Source of the DNA: UBA6022 sp038319685
GTDB taxonomy: Bacteria; Patescibacteriota; Saccharimonadia; Saccharimonadales; Saccharimonadaceae
Direction: 5' to 3'
NCBI GenBank assembly: GCA_038319685.1
Contig: JBBQDN010000002.1
Coordinates: 124,001-188,000 of the forward strand
Length of the DNA: 64,000 nt
Shown in pieces: positions 31,274-40,697 of this stretch. Under the pieces are notes generated by a model that saw only the letters and a program-made list of their open reading frames with translations, was not told the DNA's origin and searched no databases. Position 1 is the first letter of the stretch. Every line of letters starts with the position of its first letter. A program made the position numbers and the translations under genes.

Positions 31274-32290
31274 CTAGACGTCTTCGCGCATTTCGGGATG
31301 ATTGTTACTTCGTGGGTTCCGTGCAGCTACCGTTCGAAGGTCGTCATGTGCGTCAAACTCATCAACAATTTTGCGACCGATCATTGCTTCGATCACATCC
31401 TCAAGGCTCAGGAGACCAACTGTTTCTCGAAATTCATTCACCACAACAAACAGGTGATGATGGGTTCTCAGGAACGCGGCAAGTGCATGGGCCAGTGTTT
31501 GATTTGCCTTGATATAATACACACGTGGTTCCATAGCTGCTTCGGCAGTCGATGATTTTTTATTTGTGAGTGTCAAAAGATCATGCACGTGCAGCATCCC
31601 GATCACATGATCAATATCCTGACCAATAACGGGAAATCGACTGTGTCCCGTCCGGTGAAGATCGTCAAGTGCCAGCGGGCCGAGTAGTTCAGTCCGGCGA
31701 ACCGAATCGATCACACTGCGGGGTGTCATAATTGATTCAACCAGCTGCCCGTCAAACTCGAGACTATGGGTGATGAATTGTTTTTCAGAACTAGTAAGAA
31801 TCGTCCCACTCTCACTCACAACATGAATGAGTTCTTCGCGTGACTGCAGGCGATTGTCGTTCGATTCACTGAGTGGCATGCTGCGTAAAAATGAAAATAT
31901 TTTTGGAAACTTTTCGACAAACCCAAGCACTGCCTGTTCGTTGGTGTCGTATATTTTTTGAGACCTTTTTTGGATAAACGGTAGTCGAGCAATTGCACCG
32001 TATTCAAGTGCGACAATCACCGCAATAATAACACCAATAAACCAGCCGAATCGAACAACCGAAAGTAACACAACAACAACGAGCAGCAAGGCACAGAGCA
32101 CTCTCTGGAAAGATATAATATCAACTAAAAGACTCTCACGGCGTTTCATACTGACTGCCGCTTTATCACCCTTTCCGGCACGTCGATCAATCTCGAACTG
32201 GCTCAGCCCACTACGAACCGGTCGAAACCCCGCAGTCACAATAAGTAACAGCGCTGCTATAACGAAAATTAAAGTAATAAACACTATCAT
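31274..32290 (-). CDS. CNNM/CorC-type membrane protein with CBS domains
   Basis: 338 residues: a short membrane part (about 1-100, fewer helices than usual), then two CBS modules beginning VESIMTPRSVIDSV near 185 and ending ETVGLLSLEDVIEAMIGRKIVDEFD, the hallmark of this family. It lacks the C-terminal CorC-HlyC domain. It may transport or sense divalent cations such as Mg2+. It is leaderless (TACAAT seven bases upstream). Confidence 0.88.
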   Translation of the reverse strand: MIVFITLIFVIAALLLIVTAGFRPVRSGLSQFEIDRRAGKGDKAAVSMKRRESLLVDIISFQRVLCALLLVVVVLLSVVRFGWFIGVIIAVIVALEYGAIARLPFIQKRSQKIYDTNEQAVLGFVEKFPKIFSFLRSMPLSESNDNRLQSREELIHVVSESGTILTSSEKQFITHSLEFDGQLVESIMTPRSVIDSVRRTELLGPLALDDLHRTGHSRFPVIGQDIDHVIGMLHVHDLLTLTNKKSSTAEAAMEPRVYYIKANQTLAHALAAFLRTHHHLFVVVNEFRETVGLLSLEDVIEAMIGRKIVDEFDAHDDLRTVAARNPRSNNHPEMREDV

Positions 32291-32369
32291 TATGACTATT
32301 GTACCTTAAGTTGTTTGTGTTGTCCTACTGTTTTAGCTATACTATGTACAGTAAGCAAAAGGAGTACGT

Positions 32370-33074
32370 GTGAGTAAAAAAATGTGGATTATTTTCGTAG
32401 TCATTGTTGTCGTCCTATTCGGCGGATTAATAGTTCTATCGAACAAGAATAAGATTGACGTCAGCGGCGTTGATACAAACAAAGTCAATACGGGTGTCGA
32501 GCAGTCTGGTAACGTCGCTGACCACGTATTTGGTAAAGCAAATAGTAAAGTCGTCCTGATTGAGTACGGTGACTTTCAGTGTCCTACTTGTGGTGGCGTT
32601 CATCCAACCATCAAATCAGTTACGGAAAAGTATAAGGATCAAGTTGCCTTTGTCTATCGTAACTTTCCTATCACCACCCTTCACCCGAACGCCCTAGCGG
32701 CAGCAGCAGCTGTTGAATCAGCTGGACTCCAGGGAAAATATTGGGAAATGCACAACAAGTTGTTCGAAAACCAGTCAGCCTGGAGTAGTCTATCTGCGTC
32801 GGATCGCACAACCTATTTCACCCAAACTGCTCGTGATCTTGGCGTCAACACAGATACATTCGTTAAAGATGTCGTCAGTGACAAAGTCAGCAAGAAAATC
32901 TCTTTCGACCAAGCAGTTGCAAAGAAAGTAAATGTTACCGGCACGCCAACTGTCTACCTTAATGGCAAGGTTGTTGAACTCTCAACACTCAATGACGCTG
33001 CTAAACTTGAATCAGTCATTACCATCGAACTCAAAGCGAACAATATCGACCTCCCAACAGCGGTTATTAAATAA
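32370..33074 (+). CDS. Membrane-anchored DsbA-like thiol oxidoreductase
   Basis: 234 residues from GTG with AAGGAG seven bases upstream. The N-terminal anchor (about 5-24) is followed by a DsbA-type thioredoxin domain with CPTC near 71-74 (context GDFQCPTCGGVHP) and a cis-Pro loop VTGTPTVYLNG. It should form or shuffle disulfides outside the cell. It may oppose the reducing DipZ system, and the many Cys-containing surface proteins here are possible substrates. Confidence 0.92.
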   Translation: MSKKMWIIFVVIVVVLFGGLIVLSNKNKIDVSGVDTNKVNTGVEQSGNVADHVFGKANSKVVLIEYGDFQCPTCGGVHPTIKSVTEKYKDQVAFVYRNFPITTLHPNALAAAAAVESAGLQGKYWEMHNKLFENQSAWSSLSASDRTTYFTQTARDLGVNTDTFVKDVVSDKVSKKISFDQAVAKKVNVTGTPTVYLNGKVVELSTLNDAAKLESVITIELKANNIDLPTAVIK

Positions 33075-33087
33075 CCCTTACGATACA

Positions 33088-33118
33088 AAAACACCCCGGT
33101 GCCTTGGGGTGTTTTTTG
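33088..33118 (+). terminator. Terminator of the DsbA-like gene
   Basis: ACACCCC/GGGGTGT stem with TTTTTT after it and A-rich sequence before it. Confidence 0.88.
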
Positions 33119-33138
33119 TTGGATGAACCTAAGCGGTT

Positions 33139-33306
33139 CTAATGTGCGATATACAGTTGCCATTCGGCAGGCACCACATCCACTGCAATCTTTTTGCGTC
33201 TTGTAGACACAAATTCGACAGCTATTGGCATGTGATTGGTACTCCTTGTACTATGAACAGCCGTGCGCGCTTCGACCTTTAATTTAGTGTTTGGCGCAAG
33301 GCACAT
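33139..33306 (-). CDS. Small basic protein (55 aa), hypothetical
   Basis: The frame from ATG (33304-33306, with another ATG just before it) to TAG (33139-33141) encodes a basic peptide with EFVSTRRKKIAVDVVPAEW. A near-consensus promoter lies upstream on the minus strand (TTGACG, 17 bases, TACTAT), ending five bases before the ATG. An internal in-frame ATG at 33231 has AAGGAG before it and could give a 30-residue form. No family is recognised. Confidence 0.45.
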   Translation of the reverse strand: MCLAPNTKLKVEARTAVHSTRSTNHMPIAVEFVSTRRKKIAVDVVPAEWQLYIAH

Positions 33307-33375
33307 CATTAATAGTACCAGTCGTGTTTATCCACGTCAAGTCGTGCGCTATTACATAACGCTACTGTTTTTATA

Positions 33376-34296
33376 TTAAAATACTTTGAAGCGTTTCGCA
33401 AGTATATAAACGGTTAAAATTAACAACACCGTAAAACTAAATATCACCAAAAATGCGATGGGTGCGTCCTGGAACGGTAAAGCGACATTCATACCATACA
33501 TACCGTAAAATACATTAGGAAGCGCGATTAAGACCGTCAGGGCGGTCAATGTCTTCATACGCTGGTTGAGGATATTATTCGCAATCGTACTGTAGGCATT
33601 TCGAATACTCGCCACGTTCTGTGTATGACTATCGATTGCCACAAGATTCTGGCGAATATGCAGCAGTATATCCCCTAGCGACTCGCGCTCGCCTGGCGAT
33701 TCGATCGTTTCATATAATCGTTCAGAAACAACCAGCATATTACTGAGGTTCATGTGATACTCATTGAGATTTGATTCAATCGTCACAAAATGGATAAAGT
33801 CCGCATTGGTTACATCATGAGTTTGTAATCGTCGTCCAGTATCTTTGATATACTTTGCCGTCTGTTGCATTAACGATTCATACTCGCTTACCACCGACGC
33901 AAACATTGCCAGTAATAGTCCGATCGAATCATTTGATCGGACAGGCACTTTGGCGGCAAAATCTGAATGTTCACCGTGCTCACCGGCCGACAAACTAACG
34001 AACACTGATCCTTTGACTGCCAGCAGTAAGGGTGACGTTACCAGGTCGCCGTGGGGTGTCCGCGTCGCAACACGGACAAATACATACAGGCCAGCATGGT
34101 TGGCTTCGACACGAGGCAATTCATGTTTGTCCAGGACGTCACGAAGAATATTCCCATCCATCCCATATCGTTCTTCAACCTCATCAAGGTCAGCCTGCGT
34201 GATATTATTCCCAAATACCCACACACTCCTTGCAGGTGGGGTCGTCACTTTTTGAAACGTTTCGCCGATAGAATGGCGAACAAAATACTGAATCAT
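33376..34296 (-). CDS. corA: CorA-like Mg2+/Co2+ transporter
   Basis: 306 residues from the ATG at 34294-34296. A large cytosolic N-terminal domain is followed by a long helix and two C-terminal transmembrane helices. The signature GMN is in YGMYGMNVALP just after the first membrane helix. It takes up Mg2+ as a pentamer. TATACT lies ten bases upstream, and upstream in-frame starts overlap this box. Confidence 0.93.
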   Translation of the reverse strand: MIQYFVRHSIGETFQKVTTPPARSVWVFGNNITQADLDEVEERYGMDGNILRDVLDKHELPRVEANHAGLYVFVRVATRTPHGDLVTSPLLLAVKGSVFVSLSAGEHGEHSDFAAKVPVRSNDSIGLLLAMFASVVSEYESLMQQTAKYIKDTGRRLQTHDVTNADFIHFVTIESNLNEYHMNLSNMLVVSERLYETIESPGERESLGDILLHIRQNLVAIDSHTQNVASIRNAYSTIANNILNQRMKTLTALTVLIALPNVFYGMYGMNVALPFQDAPIAFLVIFSFTVLLILTVYILAKRFKVF

Positions 34297-34330
34297 ATAC
34301 ATAAGCAGTATATATGAATCAGACTTAAAC

Positions 34331-34365
34331 AAAAAGAGAGCCCTTTTTGCTGGACTCTCATTTTT
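34331..34365. terminator. Bidirectional terminator hairpin
   Basis: GAGAGCCC/GGACTCTC stem with A-run left and T-run right; on the minus strand it ends the MFS gene. Confidence 0.8.
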
Positions 34366-34377
34366 GCACTATTGCGA

Positions 34378-36063
34378 CTATTCGCCGGGTGTTTCATCCG
34401 CTGTTGCAGCTTTTAAAACACGCTCTTTGATAAACAATGTCAGGATGAATGCTGTCCCCATCAGACCAGCCGTGACCATAAACACACTGTGCATACTTTG
34501 TGCGAATGCATTGATAATCTTTTGGTTAAAGGTATCTTGATTTGCCTGGAACGTATCAGTAACTTTTTTGGCCACTGGTTCAGGCAAAGACTGCACTTGT
34601 TTTATGACTGCATCATTCGCCAGCTGTTTCATCGTTGGGGTGTTAATATTCAGTAACGTATTTGCGTCATATATATCACCGAGTTTTTTAACTTCGGATG
34701 ATTGTGACAATTGCTGCACATAGGCATCTTGGTGCATATCAGGAAGAGCGGCGGTAATGCCCAGTGTGAGCATACTACCAAATACTGCTGTACCGATTGT
34801 CGATCCAAGCCCACGAAATAGCTGGCTTGAACTCGTCGCCTGACCAAGTTCTTCTTGCTTGAACTCTGCCTGAACGGCAATTGTCAGCAGCGGCATCGCT
34901 ACGCCAATACCCACACCGACACCAACCATGATGATCGCTTCTTGCAGGAAAGGACTGGTCGGAACGAGTGTTGTCAGTAGCGCAAGAGAAATTGTTCCTA
35001 CGACAAATCCGATCATCATAAGCCGCTTGTAACTACCGAATTTAGACACTAATTGTCCCGTCACGACGCTGGCAACGACAAGACCGCCAATCATCGGAAG
35101 CAACATCAGACCAGATTCGGTTGGGCTAGCACCAAATACCTGCTGATTAAACTGCGTTAGGTACAGTATCGATCCTAGCATAGCTGCACCAACAAAGGCC
35201 GCGATTCCCATAACGAGAAGGAAATTACGGTTCTTGAAAAATGACAATTCAATAATAGGTTCCTTGGCACGTTTTTCGACCCATATAAGTGCAGTAATGC
35301 TCACAGCAACAATCGTAAACATAATAATTCGCAGTTGCAGTAAATTAATACTGAGCGCTGTCATGACATCGGCAAAAATAGATGCCGTATTATCAACTGC
35401 CAGGATGAGTGTTCCAAGCGCCAGAGCCAGCAGAGCAGCACCGATATAGTCGACTCTCGGTTTATTTTCATGTTTTAGTGGTGGACAAAAAATTGCAATG
35501 ATCGTAAATGCAGCAATACCAACTGGAATGTTAATAAAGAAGGTCCAACGCCAGTCAGTCACAACACCAAAGAAGTTGTGACTCTCGGTCAAAAACCCAC
35601 CCAGTAGTGGACCGATGATTGACGAAATACCAAAAACGGCACCAATCATTCCCTGCCATTTACCACGTTCACGAGCAGCAAAAAGGTCACCGACAATCGT
35701 AAAAGCGTTGGCGGTAATAATACCCCCACCGATTCCCTGAACGGCACGCCACAAAATCAACTGACCGACGTCAGCGCTCATTCCACTAAATAGTGATCCT
35801 GCTGCAAAAATAGCTACACCGATGAGTAGAATATTACGCCTACCAAATAGATCTGACAATTTACCAGCAATTGGTACCGTAATCGTTGTCGTAATCAGGT
35901 ACGCCGTAACAATCCAGCTCAGTGAGCTAAAGGCGTTAAATTCTTGGACAATCTTGCCAAGTGCAGTTGAAATAATCGTCTGGTCAAGTGCCACCAAAAA
36001 CAAACTGGCCATGACCGAAATCATGATAATTAATTTACTACGAATATCTAAATGGTGATTCAT
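34378..36063 (-). CDS. MFS multidrug exporter, DHA2 (EmrB/QacA) family
   Basis: 561 residues with 14 helices. DHA2 motifs: LDQTIISTAL near 26 (motif D1) and a GKLSDLFGRRNIL loop near 67 (motif A). A large polar loop precedes the last helix. It exports drugs or toxic metabolites with H+. It overlaps the AbrB-type regulator gene by four bases, so the regulator is made with the pump. Confidence 0.93.
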   Translation of the reverse strand: MNHHLDIRSKLIIMISVMASLFLVALDQTIISTALGKIVQEFNAFSSLSWIVTAYLITTTITVPIAGKLSDLFGRRNILLIGVAIFAAGSLFSGMSADVGQLILWRAVQGIGGGIITANAFTIVGDLFAARERGKWQGMIGAVFGISSIIGPLLGGFLTESHNFFGVVTDWRWTFFINIPVGIAAFTIIAIFCPPLKHENKPRVDYIGAALLALALGTLILAVDNTASIFADVMTALSINLLQLRIIMFTIVAVSITALIWVEKRAKEPIIELSFFKNRNFLLVMGIAAFVGAAMLGSILYLTQFNQQVFGASPTESGLMLLPMIGGLVVASVVTGQLVSKFGSYKRLMMIGFVVGTISLALLTTLVPTSPFLQEAIIMVGVGVGIGVAMPLLTIAVQAEFKQEELGQATSSSQLFRGLGSTIGTAVFGSMLTLGITAALPDMHQDAYVQQLSQSSEVKKLGDIYDANTLLNINTPTMKQLANDAVIKQVQSLPEPVAKKVTDTFQANQDTFNQKIINAFAQSMHSVFMVTAGLMGTAFILTLFIKERVLKAATADETPGE

Positions 36064-36317
36064 TTTTGTGCCTCTTGTTTATCATTTTTAAGTGCGCGGA
36101 AACTATCTGCCTGAGCAGTCAGATGCTGAACCATTTGCTCAAGTGCTTCTTCTTTAAGCAGCCCCAAGAACCCTCCGTCAGTTGCACCGACGACATACAA
36201 ACGGTCACCTGACTCAATTCCCATAGCTTCACGAGCCTCTGCGGGAATGACGATCTGACCTTTGCTACCGACCGTTGCCGTGCCGTATAGTTTTTTATCC
36301 ATAAGTGGCGAGCCCAT
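36060..36317 (-). CDS. AbrB/SpoVT-type transcriptional regulator
   Basis: 85 residues from the ATG at 36315-36317, chosen because AAAGGAGG lies seven bases upstream. The swapped-hairpin domain is VGSKGQIVIPAEAREAMGIESGDRLYVVG (about 17-45, read in two halves), followed by a helical tail (EEALEQMVQHL). It binds DNA as a dimer and likely controls the coupled exporter. Confidence 0.88.
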   Translation of the reverse strand: MGSPLMDKKLYGTATVGSKGQIVIPAEAREAMGIESGDRLYVVGATDGGFLGLLKEEALEQMVQHLTAQADSFRALKNDKQEAQK

Positions 36318-36346
36318 TGAGCCTCCTTTTGTATTATTCACACTTA

Positions 36347-36376
36347 ATAGTACTACAAGTATGAAATGTGTGTCAA
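36347..36376 (-). promoter_or_regulatory. Promoter of abrB-MFS operon
   Basis: TTGACA (36371-36376), 18 bases, TACTAT (36347-36352) on the minus strand. CACAC and GTGTG flank the region as a loose dyad that could serve as operator. Confidence 0.65.
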
Positions 36377-36446
36377 GTATGTTTCCGTGCGAGTTTTAAC
36401 TATTGGACAACTGGTGACGGTGGGTAGAGAAATGTAAGTTAGGTGA

Positions 36447-37490
36447 CTAACGTGAAAGGCTTCGCGTTTGTTGGGCTTGTAAAATATCAGCTCGTTCACG
36501 TGTTAATTCACGGTACTGTTTTGCATGGACAAGTAGCTGATTTTTCTGCATCATTGGAAGATCAAAAATCCGAAGTAGCAATCCATCAATAGATTTTGTC
36601 ATCGAACGAGTTATTTCGAGGGATACCTCGACAGGGTCAGTTGTGGCACTGTCGATATAGCCTTCTCTAAACGTTTGTGTTTCAGTTTCAAAAATTGCAA
36701 GTCGTTTAGCGGCGCTTATTGCATCACTTGTTGGTAGTTTGGCAATGTGCTTTTCATATTGATTCCGAAGCCCAAGCACAACTATAAGATCGACGTTCAT
36801 GTCGAGGATATCGCCGAGTAGCATACCGTTTGCAGTTCGGAGTTCATGTATCCGCAACTGTATGCATGCAAGTCGCGCCTGTTCGGCTCGAATAACATTC
36901 CTACGTTCAGCGCGAATACGTCGGGCAGCTACGGCTCGTTTTAAAAATGATGCGTACGGATCGATAATAGTCATTTCCTGTTGCTGTGCCACGTATTTAT
37001 ACATCATATACGAAACATATCGGTCTTTGAGATCAAAGATTTCTTGCTGAAACATCAACAGCAGATCAGCGATATGCGCACGCTGCTTGCGGTAGGTGTC
37101 CTTTTTCTTATCAAGCGGATAAAGTCGAACGGTAAATTTTCGTATCGCATCGGATTCACGCATATTAATAACCTGATGGATAGTTGATTGTACCTCATCA
37201 GTATCGAGAACTAGATGCTTCATCATTGCGTTACGAAACATCAGGTCAGAACGTTTTGTCCGCAGGGTGTGACTAACCGGTAGCAGCATGTCTTTCCATA
37301 ATATTAGTACGTCGTAGGGCGTCGCACTAGTAGATTCAAATTTGTCGATAAACACACGGTCATGCACGTTAAATGATTCGTACGCGCTGGTGGCAGCGCG
37401 TCGAAAGGCCTCGCGATCTGTTGTCGCGAGATCAGTATAGAGTTTCACTGTTGTCTGTTCGCGGTCATAGATCGACAAAGAATCGTTCAT
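36447..37490 (-). CDS. Large helical hypothetical protein
   Basis: 347 residues from the ATG at 37488-37490, helical throughout with many Arg/Glu/Ala and no hydrophobic segment, so cytosolic. A central basic patch (RRIRAERRNVIRAEQARL) is notable. No family is recognised. It begins two bases past the stop of the upstream gene, with which it forms a two-gene operon. Confidence 0.65.
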   Translation of the reverse strand: MNDSLSIYDREQTTVKLYTDLATTDREAFRRAATSAYESFNVHDRVFIDKFESTSATPYDVLILWKDMLLPVSHTLRTKRSDLMFRNAMMKHLVLDTDEVQSTIHQVINMRESDAIRKFTVRLYPLDKKKDTYRKQRAHIADLLLMFQQEIFDLKDRYVSYMMYKYVAQQQEMTIIDPYASFLKRAVAARRIRAERRNVIRAEQARLACIQLRIHELRTANGMLLGDILDMNVDLIVVLGLRNQYEKHIAKLPTSDAISAAKRLAIFETETQTFREGYIDSATTDPVEVSLEITRSMTKSIDGLLLRIFDLPMMQKNQLLVHAKQYRELTRERADILQAQQTRSLSR

Positions 37491-37492
37491 GA

Positions 37493-37984
37493 CTACTGTA
37501 CCTTCATTCGCATATAAGAAAAATTGTCCGATTTTTGCCAACGAGGCGACGCAGTGTTATAGCTACGAATTTCACCGCTAATTTTTGCGATCTGAATCAG
37601 GGCCGGACTATAGGGGCTAAGGGTTCGATAATACGATCGTTCTTGGTCTGTTTCCAGTGTACGTCCAGGATAGGCATGTAAAAACGCCTCGTGGCCATGA
37701 CGCATGAAATACGTTTCTTCGCCGTGAGGTGGCAAATAGGTCTCGGGTTCGATACCCATTGATTTTACGATATGTTGTACGTCCAGAAGTGTGAGTGGGT
37801 CTTGAGATTCACACAGTGCGTACATAGTGTGTTGATCTGTCCGGAAGATGGTCGTATAGGAGTTTTTACCCGTCTGAATATCATCAAAAATAATGCTTTT
37901 GACATGTAGATTGACGTTAAACTTTTCCTTTGACAACTGCTCTATTTGAGCAATTTTCATAAGATTATACTCACTGTTGGTCAT
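37493..37984 (-). CDS. Hypothetical protein, first gene of a pair
   Basis: 163 residues, soluble, mixed alpha/beta, with a middle segment LPPHGEETYFMRHGHEAF and an end PRWQKSDNFSYMRMKV. No family is recognised. It has the best promoter in the window, and the partner gene at 36447-37490 follows directly. Confidence 0.65.
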   Translation of the reverse strand: MTNSEYNLMKIAQIEQLSKEKFNVNLHVKSIIFDDIQTGKNSYTTIFRTDQHTMYALCESQDPLTLLDVQHIVKSMGIEPETYLPPHGEETYFMRHGHEAFLHAYPGRTLETDQERSYYRTLSPYSPALIQIAKISGEIRSYNTASPRWQKSDNFSYMRMKVQ

Positions 37985-37993
37985 TATGTCTTT

Positions 37994-38022
37994 ATTATAG
38001 CAGTTATATGCAGTAATGTCAA
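37994..38022 (-). promoter_or_regulatory. Consensus promoter
   Basis: Perfect TTGACA (38017-38022), 17 bases, perfect TATAAT (37994-37999) on the minus strand, ending nine bases before the start codon of the gene at 37493-37984. Confidence 0.8.
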
Positions 38023-38079
38023 CTATGTACCATTATACTCACCTCTATCCGGTGTTAGTACGCTGATTCGTACACAGAA

Positions 38080-38283
38080 TTAGACGCCGAGTACAGAAAG
38101 TAAGTGGTAGATGACATATACTGGCCAGACAATTGCCTGCAAAAGTCCCAAAACAACATCCAAAAACCCACCAGATGTTTGATGAATAAAGTATATAGCC
38201 GCACCAATGTAGGCCAGGAACAATATAAATCCTGATGGCCCTGCTTGGTTGATGACTTTGACTGTTTTATCGTGATGACTCAT
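38080..38283 (-). CDS. Small two-helix membrane protein
   Basis: 67 residues from the ATG at 38281-38283 (GGAGGT upstream). Two hydrophobic helices (about 18-34 and 40-62) follow a polar N-terminus. It lies 28 bases after the DUF916-like gene, so it may be part of the surface locus. No family is recognised. Confidence 0.6.
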   Translation of the reverse strand: MSHHDKTVKVINQAGPSGFILFLAYIGAAIYFIHQTSGGFLDVVLGLLQAIVWPVYVIYHLLSVLGV

Positions 38284-38311
38284 AACAAGTACCTCCTCAC
38301 TATATTGTAAG

Positions 38312-39328
38312 CTATTGTCGACGGAATCCGCCACGATGCCCATGTAGCCCATGACGCCCACGATTACGCATGTAGAGCCAGATCCCAACGATGACGCCAA
38401 CAATAGCAAGTACTCCAACAATTGTCGCGATAATAAGCATTTGAGGAACCACCCAGAATGACTTGGTAACTTCGATAGTTTGGTTCTTTTTGCCGTAGGT
38501 AAAAGTTGCGCTGACCGTATAGTGACCAAAACTACCAATATTTTTTAGGGGGATATCCCAACGACGCGCTCCGTCAGGAAGAATCATCTCGCGTGGATTA
38601 TTATTATTAAAGTCAGTTTCATAAATAACCTTGTCACCTTCTTTGACGGACACCTTACCAAATGGGCCCATCTGCACGTTGCCTTTGTTTTGGAACCGCA
38701 CTGATGCCTGTAGGTCGTTTGAACTACCGAAGTTTGTACCAGCTATACCACCTTGCTGAATGTCAAAATCACTGAGTTCGAGTTTTTCGACGGTATCACC
38801 AGGTACTGTCAATAGAATTAACGACGCAACGCTAGCACTAAGGTTTACCTGCCCACCATCGGCGGGCGAGGTTGGTGCAAAACGTACCGCGCCAAAGTAG
38901 CCACCAGCCTGTGCTGTTTTTGGCACAGTAATAACAACATTGATCGTGATTGCTTTACCGGCTGGAATTATCACATCGGTCAGAGGTGTCATGAATCTTT
39001 TAAGACTATGTGTCGGCGCGTACTTGTCAGCGTCTAAAATCAGTGCCGGGGTACCACGCTCGTCACCGGATACAAAGTCATTCTCAATCGGACGAACCGT
39101 AATTGGAGATTTCGTAAGGTTTGTAACTGTCGTTTGGACTATTTTACTCGCACCTGGCAAAATTTCAACATCTGAACGGACGGGTGAAACCTTGAGTGTA
39201 TTTGCTGCGGCATTTTCAGCTGCCGCAACCGAATGTGATCCGACAAACAATGTGGCCACTGCCACCAACGCTATTACTACCGCTACTACAATTCGAATAT
39301 CCGTGTGAACACGTCGTTCTACTAACAT
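38312..39328 (-). CDS. Membrane-anchored DUF916/WxL-interacting-like surface protein (1)
   Basis: 338 residues. A signal helix (about 12-36) is followed by two Ig-like beta domains (about 45-165 and 175-285) and a C-terminal helix (about 293-320) with a basic His/Arg/Gly tail inside the cell. The first domain has VTNLTKSPITVRPIENDF and a TVPKTAQAGGYFGAVRF segment. This layout matches the DUF916/WxL-interacting proteins of Firmicutes WxL loci. It is paralogous to the protein at 41668-42726. Likely role: holding WxL-like partners at the cell surface (inference). Confidence 0.65.
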   Translation of the reverse strand: MLVERRVHTDIRIVVAVVIALVAVATLFVGSHSVAAAENAAANTLKVSPVRSDVEILPGASKIVQTTVTNLTKSPITVRPIENDFVSGDERGTPALILDADKYAPTHSLKRFMTPLTDVIIPAGKAITINVVITVPKTAQAGGYFGAVRFAPTSPADGGQVNLSASVASLILLTVPGDTVEKLELSDFDIQQGGIAGTNFGSSNDLQASVRFQNKGNVQMGPFGKVSVKEGDKVIYETDFNNNNPREMILPDGARRWDIPLKNIGSFGHYTVSATFTYGKKNQTIEVTKSFWVVPQMLIIATIVGVLAIVGVIVGIWLYMRNRGRHGLHGHRGGFRRQ

Positions 39329-39400
39329 ACCTTATTTCCCCTTTACGTAATTACTTTCCATAATAACAGATACGCTTATGTTTGCAAACAGTCTATCAAT

Positions 39401-39431
39401 AAAACAACACCCCCGATAAAGGGGTGTTGTC
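39401..39431 (-). terminator. Terminator
   Basis: ACAACACCCC/GGGGTGTTGT stem followed on the minus strand by TTTTATTG; it ends the gene at 39449-40579. Confidence 0.8.
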
Positions 39432-39448
39432 ATGAAAGCAACGTAAGG

Positions 39449-40579
39449 TTAGAATTTACCGGTTGCGATCAAGCTAAGATTTGTCGAATATAGACCCGCT
39501 GGCGTATCGTTACCGATACTTGCACCAAAAGTAAGCGCTATATTCTTGTTATTCACAGGACCATTATTTGTATCGAGGAATGGATCACCAAACGAGCTAG
39601 TAACACCGGTCGAATTATTCGCAAGATAGTTCAAAGCGTAGCTCGACGTATTGTAGCCCGAGCCCGTAACTGGCTGAAACGTCCCATTTGCTATAGTAGA
39701 AGGTGTATCAGTCGAAGTTGCCGTCTTGACACCGAACTTTGCCTCACCAGCAGCGATACCGCCAACAAGAGCAGGGACGATATCACAGACTGCTGCACCA
39801 ACGCGCTTCATTCCGCCACAATCAGTTGCACTCTTAAGGTGTACGACGGCACCACCTACGGCATTCGTTGAAATTTGTGTATTCAGCACGCCTGTACTGA
39901 CAGCACTTGAGTTAAGTGCGACAACACTACCCACTGTTTCACCGATTGTTAGGACCGGTGAGTCTGCTCCCGCACAGTTTGCAGTTGGAAGCGTTTTTGA
40001 TATGCAGAAGGTCATAGTTTCAAGCACAGCACCCGAAACGCCGACAGTAGGCGTAATTGCAATCGCAACGCCGCCGTCGTCTTTGTGTGCACCAACAACA
40101 TCCGGGTTCGCCGAAGTGTATCCAGCAGCGTCAGTCCCGTCGGTATACGTGACGATACGTGCATACAGTGGGTCTGCCGCAGATGGATTTGTAATGCCAG
40201 CTATATCTACAGAAATAGCAGTTGTCGCACCGATGGTACCTGTTACGGTAACTTTGTTTGTCGCACCTGTCACGCTGGTAAAGCCAGAGGTGCTGGAAGT
40301 TGCGCCGGCAGAAGTGAACCCGGATGGTGCAGTACATGTTTGGCCAAGAACGGGACTGTTGCTACAAAATTCAACAACAAATGCACCAGCAGCCTGTACT
40401 GAAGTAAAGTTGACCTTGTAATTTACATTTGTTGCAGCAACCGATGAGCTACTGAGTTCAATCGAACGATTACTGACCTGAGCAGCTGATACTAATGCTG
40501 GTATTACGGTTGCGAACAGTAGCGCAAATGCCGCAACCACATATCCGGCTTGGCGGTTCAATAATTTCATAGATTTCAT
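39449..40579 (-). CDS. WxL-like surface protein (1)
   Basis: 376 residues. A signal peptide (cleavage near SAA, about residue 33) is followed by the recurring start QVSNRSIELSSSSV, a central beta-rich domain with Cys pairs, and the end module: VLETMTFCI, a Gly-rich AVGGAVVHL, EAKFGVKTA, and the terminal TPAGLYSTNLSLIATGKF. The same modules in the same order are found at 42783, 43975 and 46386. The end resembles the last strand pair of WxL domains, but the WxL tripeptide is missing. No transmembrane helix closes it. Confidence 0.65.
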   Translation of the reverse strand: MKSMKLLNRQAGYVVAAFALLFATVIPALVSAAQVSNRSIELSSSSVAATNVNYKVNFTSVQAAGAFVVEFCSNSPVLGQTCTAPSGFTSAGATSSTSGFTSVTGATNKVTVTGTIGATTAISVDIAGITNPSAADPLYARIVTYTDGTDAAGYTSANPDVVGAHKDDGGVAIAITPTVGVSGAVLETMTFCISKTLPTANCAGADSPVLTIGETVGSVVALNSSAVSTGVLNTQISTNAVGGAVVHLKSATDCGGMKRVGAAVCDIVPALVGGIAAGEAKFGVKTATSTDTPSTIANGTFQPVTGSGYNTSSYALNYLANNSTGVTSSFGDPFLDTNNGPVNNKNIALTFGASIGNDTPAGLYSTNLSLIATGKF

Positions 40580-40697
40580 CCCTTTTCCTCACATCCTCAT
40601 TTACTATTTGTTTTGTGTAGTAACGATTTTAGTTTATCACGATACCGCTTATGGTTGTCAAGTATTTTTACACAAGTTTTCCACAGTTTTTCGACGA

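Noticed and set aside
39726..40421. 231-codon open frame on the plus strand inside a surface protein gene
   Set aside because: Antisense to a well-supported exported protein; its composition (Pro/Val/Thr-rich, no start signals) is that of a mirror frame. Similar mirror frames at 61080-62510 and 55593-56018 are rejected for the same reason.
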